From Synergistaceae bacterium (GTDB lineage: Bacteria > Synergistota > Synergistia > Synergistales > Aminobacteriaceae), in contig JAFSWW010000031.1 in the NCBI GenBank assembly GCA_017444345.1, positions 1 through 38,570 of the forward strand: a DNA stretch of 38,570 bases, given 5' to 3'. Positions 38,544-38,570 of the stretch are shown piece by piece (position 1 is the first letter of the stretch; each line of letters opens with the position of its first letter). The position numbers and the translations under genes are program-made. The notes beneath the pieces are model-generated. The model saw only the letters and a program-made list of their open reading frames with translations. It ran no database searches and was not told the origin of the DNA.

Positions 38544-38570
38544 TTAAATCACTCCTACTAAAATTTAAAA

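Noticed and set aside
1-38570. tRNA/rRNA genes, CRISPR arrays, insertion sequences, prophage genes
   Set aside because: Spacers were scanned by eye: no cloverleaf, no regular repeat-spacer array, no transposase or integrase frame and no terminal inverted repeats were found.

Overview
The window looks like a chromosomal segment of a member of the Synergistota (Synergistaceae-like): an AT-rich, anaerobic, motile, diderm bacterium. The evidence is (i) a C-terminal tail (Gly-rich/Cys motif, hydrophobic helix, basic end) of the Synergist-CTERM type downstream of a secreted hydrolase; (ii) a complete Rnf complex, typical of anaerobes; (iii) two long flagellins; and (iv) a yebC-ruvC-ruvA-ruvB-spoIID-queA block. 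The phylum is inferred from gene content, not from a marker gene. No rRNA, tRNA, insertion sequence, prophage or CRISPR array was seen.

Layout. 1-4500 (+): DAACS-family symporter, folK, a small structured RNA/peptide unit (unit A), a membrane metallophosphoesterase and a LicD-family phosphotransferase. 4493-12368 (-): rqcH, flagellin, flaG, flagellin, behind a sigma-28-like promoter. 12620-13190 (+): two tandem structured units (B and C), each with its own extended -10, a covarying 5' hairpin, a short amphipathic peptide frame and a terminator. 13267-19624 (+): GlcNAc uptake and catabolism (nagE, a secreted lipase-like protein, nagB, nagA). 19676-20516 (-): a SAM methyltransferase with an out-of-frame 14-G tract. 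20591-25666 (-): rnfCDGEAB. 26025-27035 (+): LacI regulator. 27053-28281 (-): a YcxB-like and a SYLF protein. 28651-33074 (+): a coiled-coil membrane protein, a flavoprotein, coaX, dus, a TSCPD protein and a small coiled-coil protein. 33067-38543 (-): queA, spoIID, ruvB, ruvA, ruvC, yebC.

How it fits together. NagE imports and phosphorylates GlcNAc, NagA deacetylates it and NagB deaminates and isomerises it to fructose-6-phosphate. Rnf couples ferredoxin:NAD+ electron transfer to ion pumping. The RuvABC genes form the Holliday-junction resolvase set. Surface functions (flagellins, LicD, methyltransferase, Synergist-CTERM hydrolase) are well represented, and two of the surface-modification genes carry long G tracts.

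Most unusual points: (1) the peptide/RNA units A, B and C, which look like an undescribed family with type I toxin-antitoxin-like architecture; (2) poly-G tracts of 14, 9 and 14, one of which leaves the methyltransferase in an apparent OFF phase; (3) a single-base frameshift/UGA that separates the secreted hydrolase from its Synergist-CTERM sorting tail.
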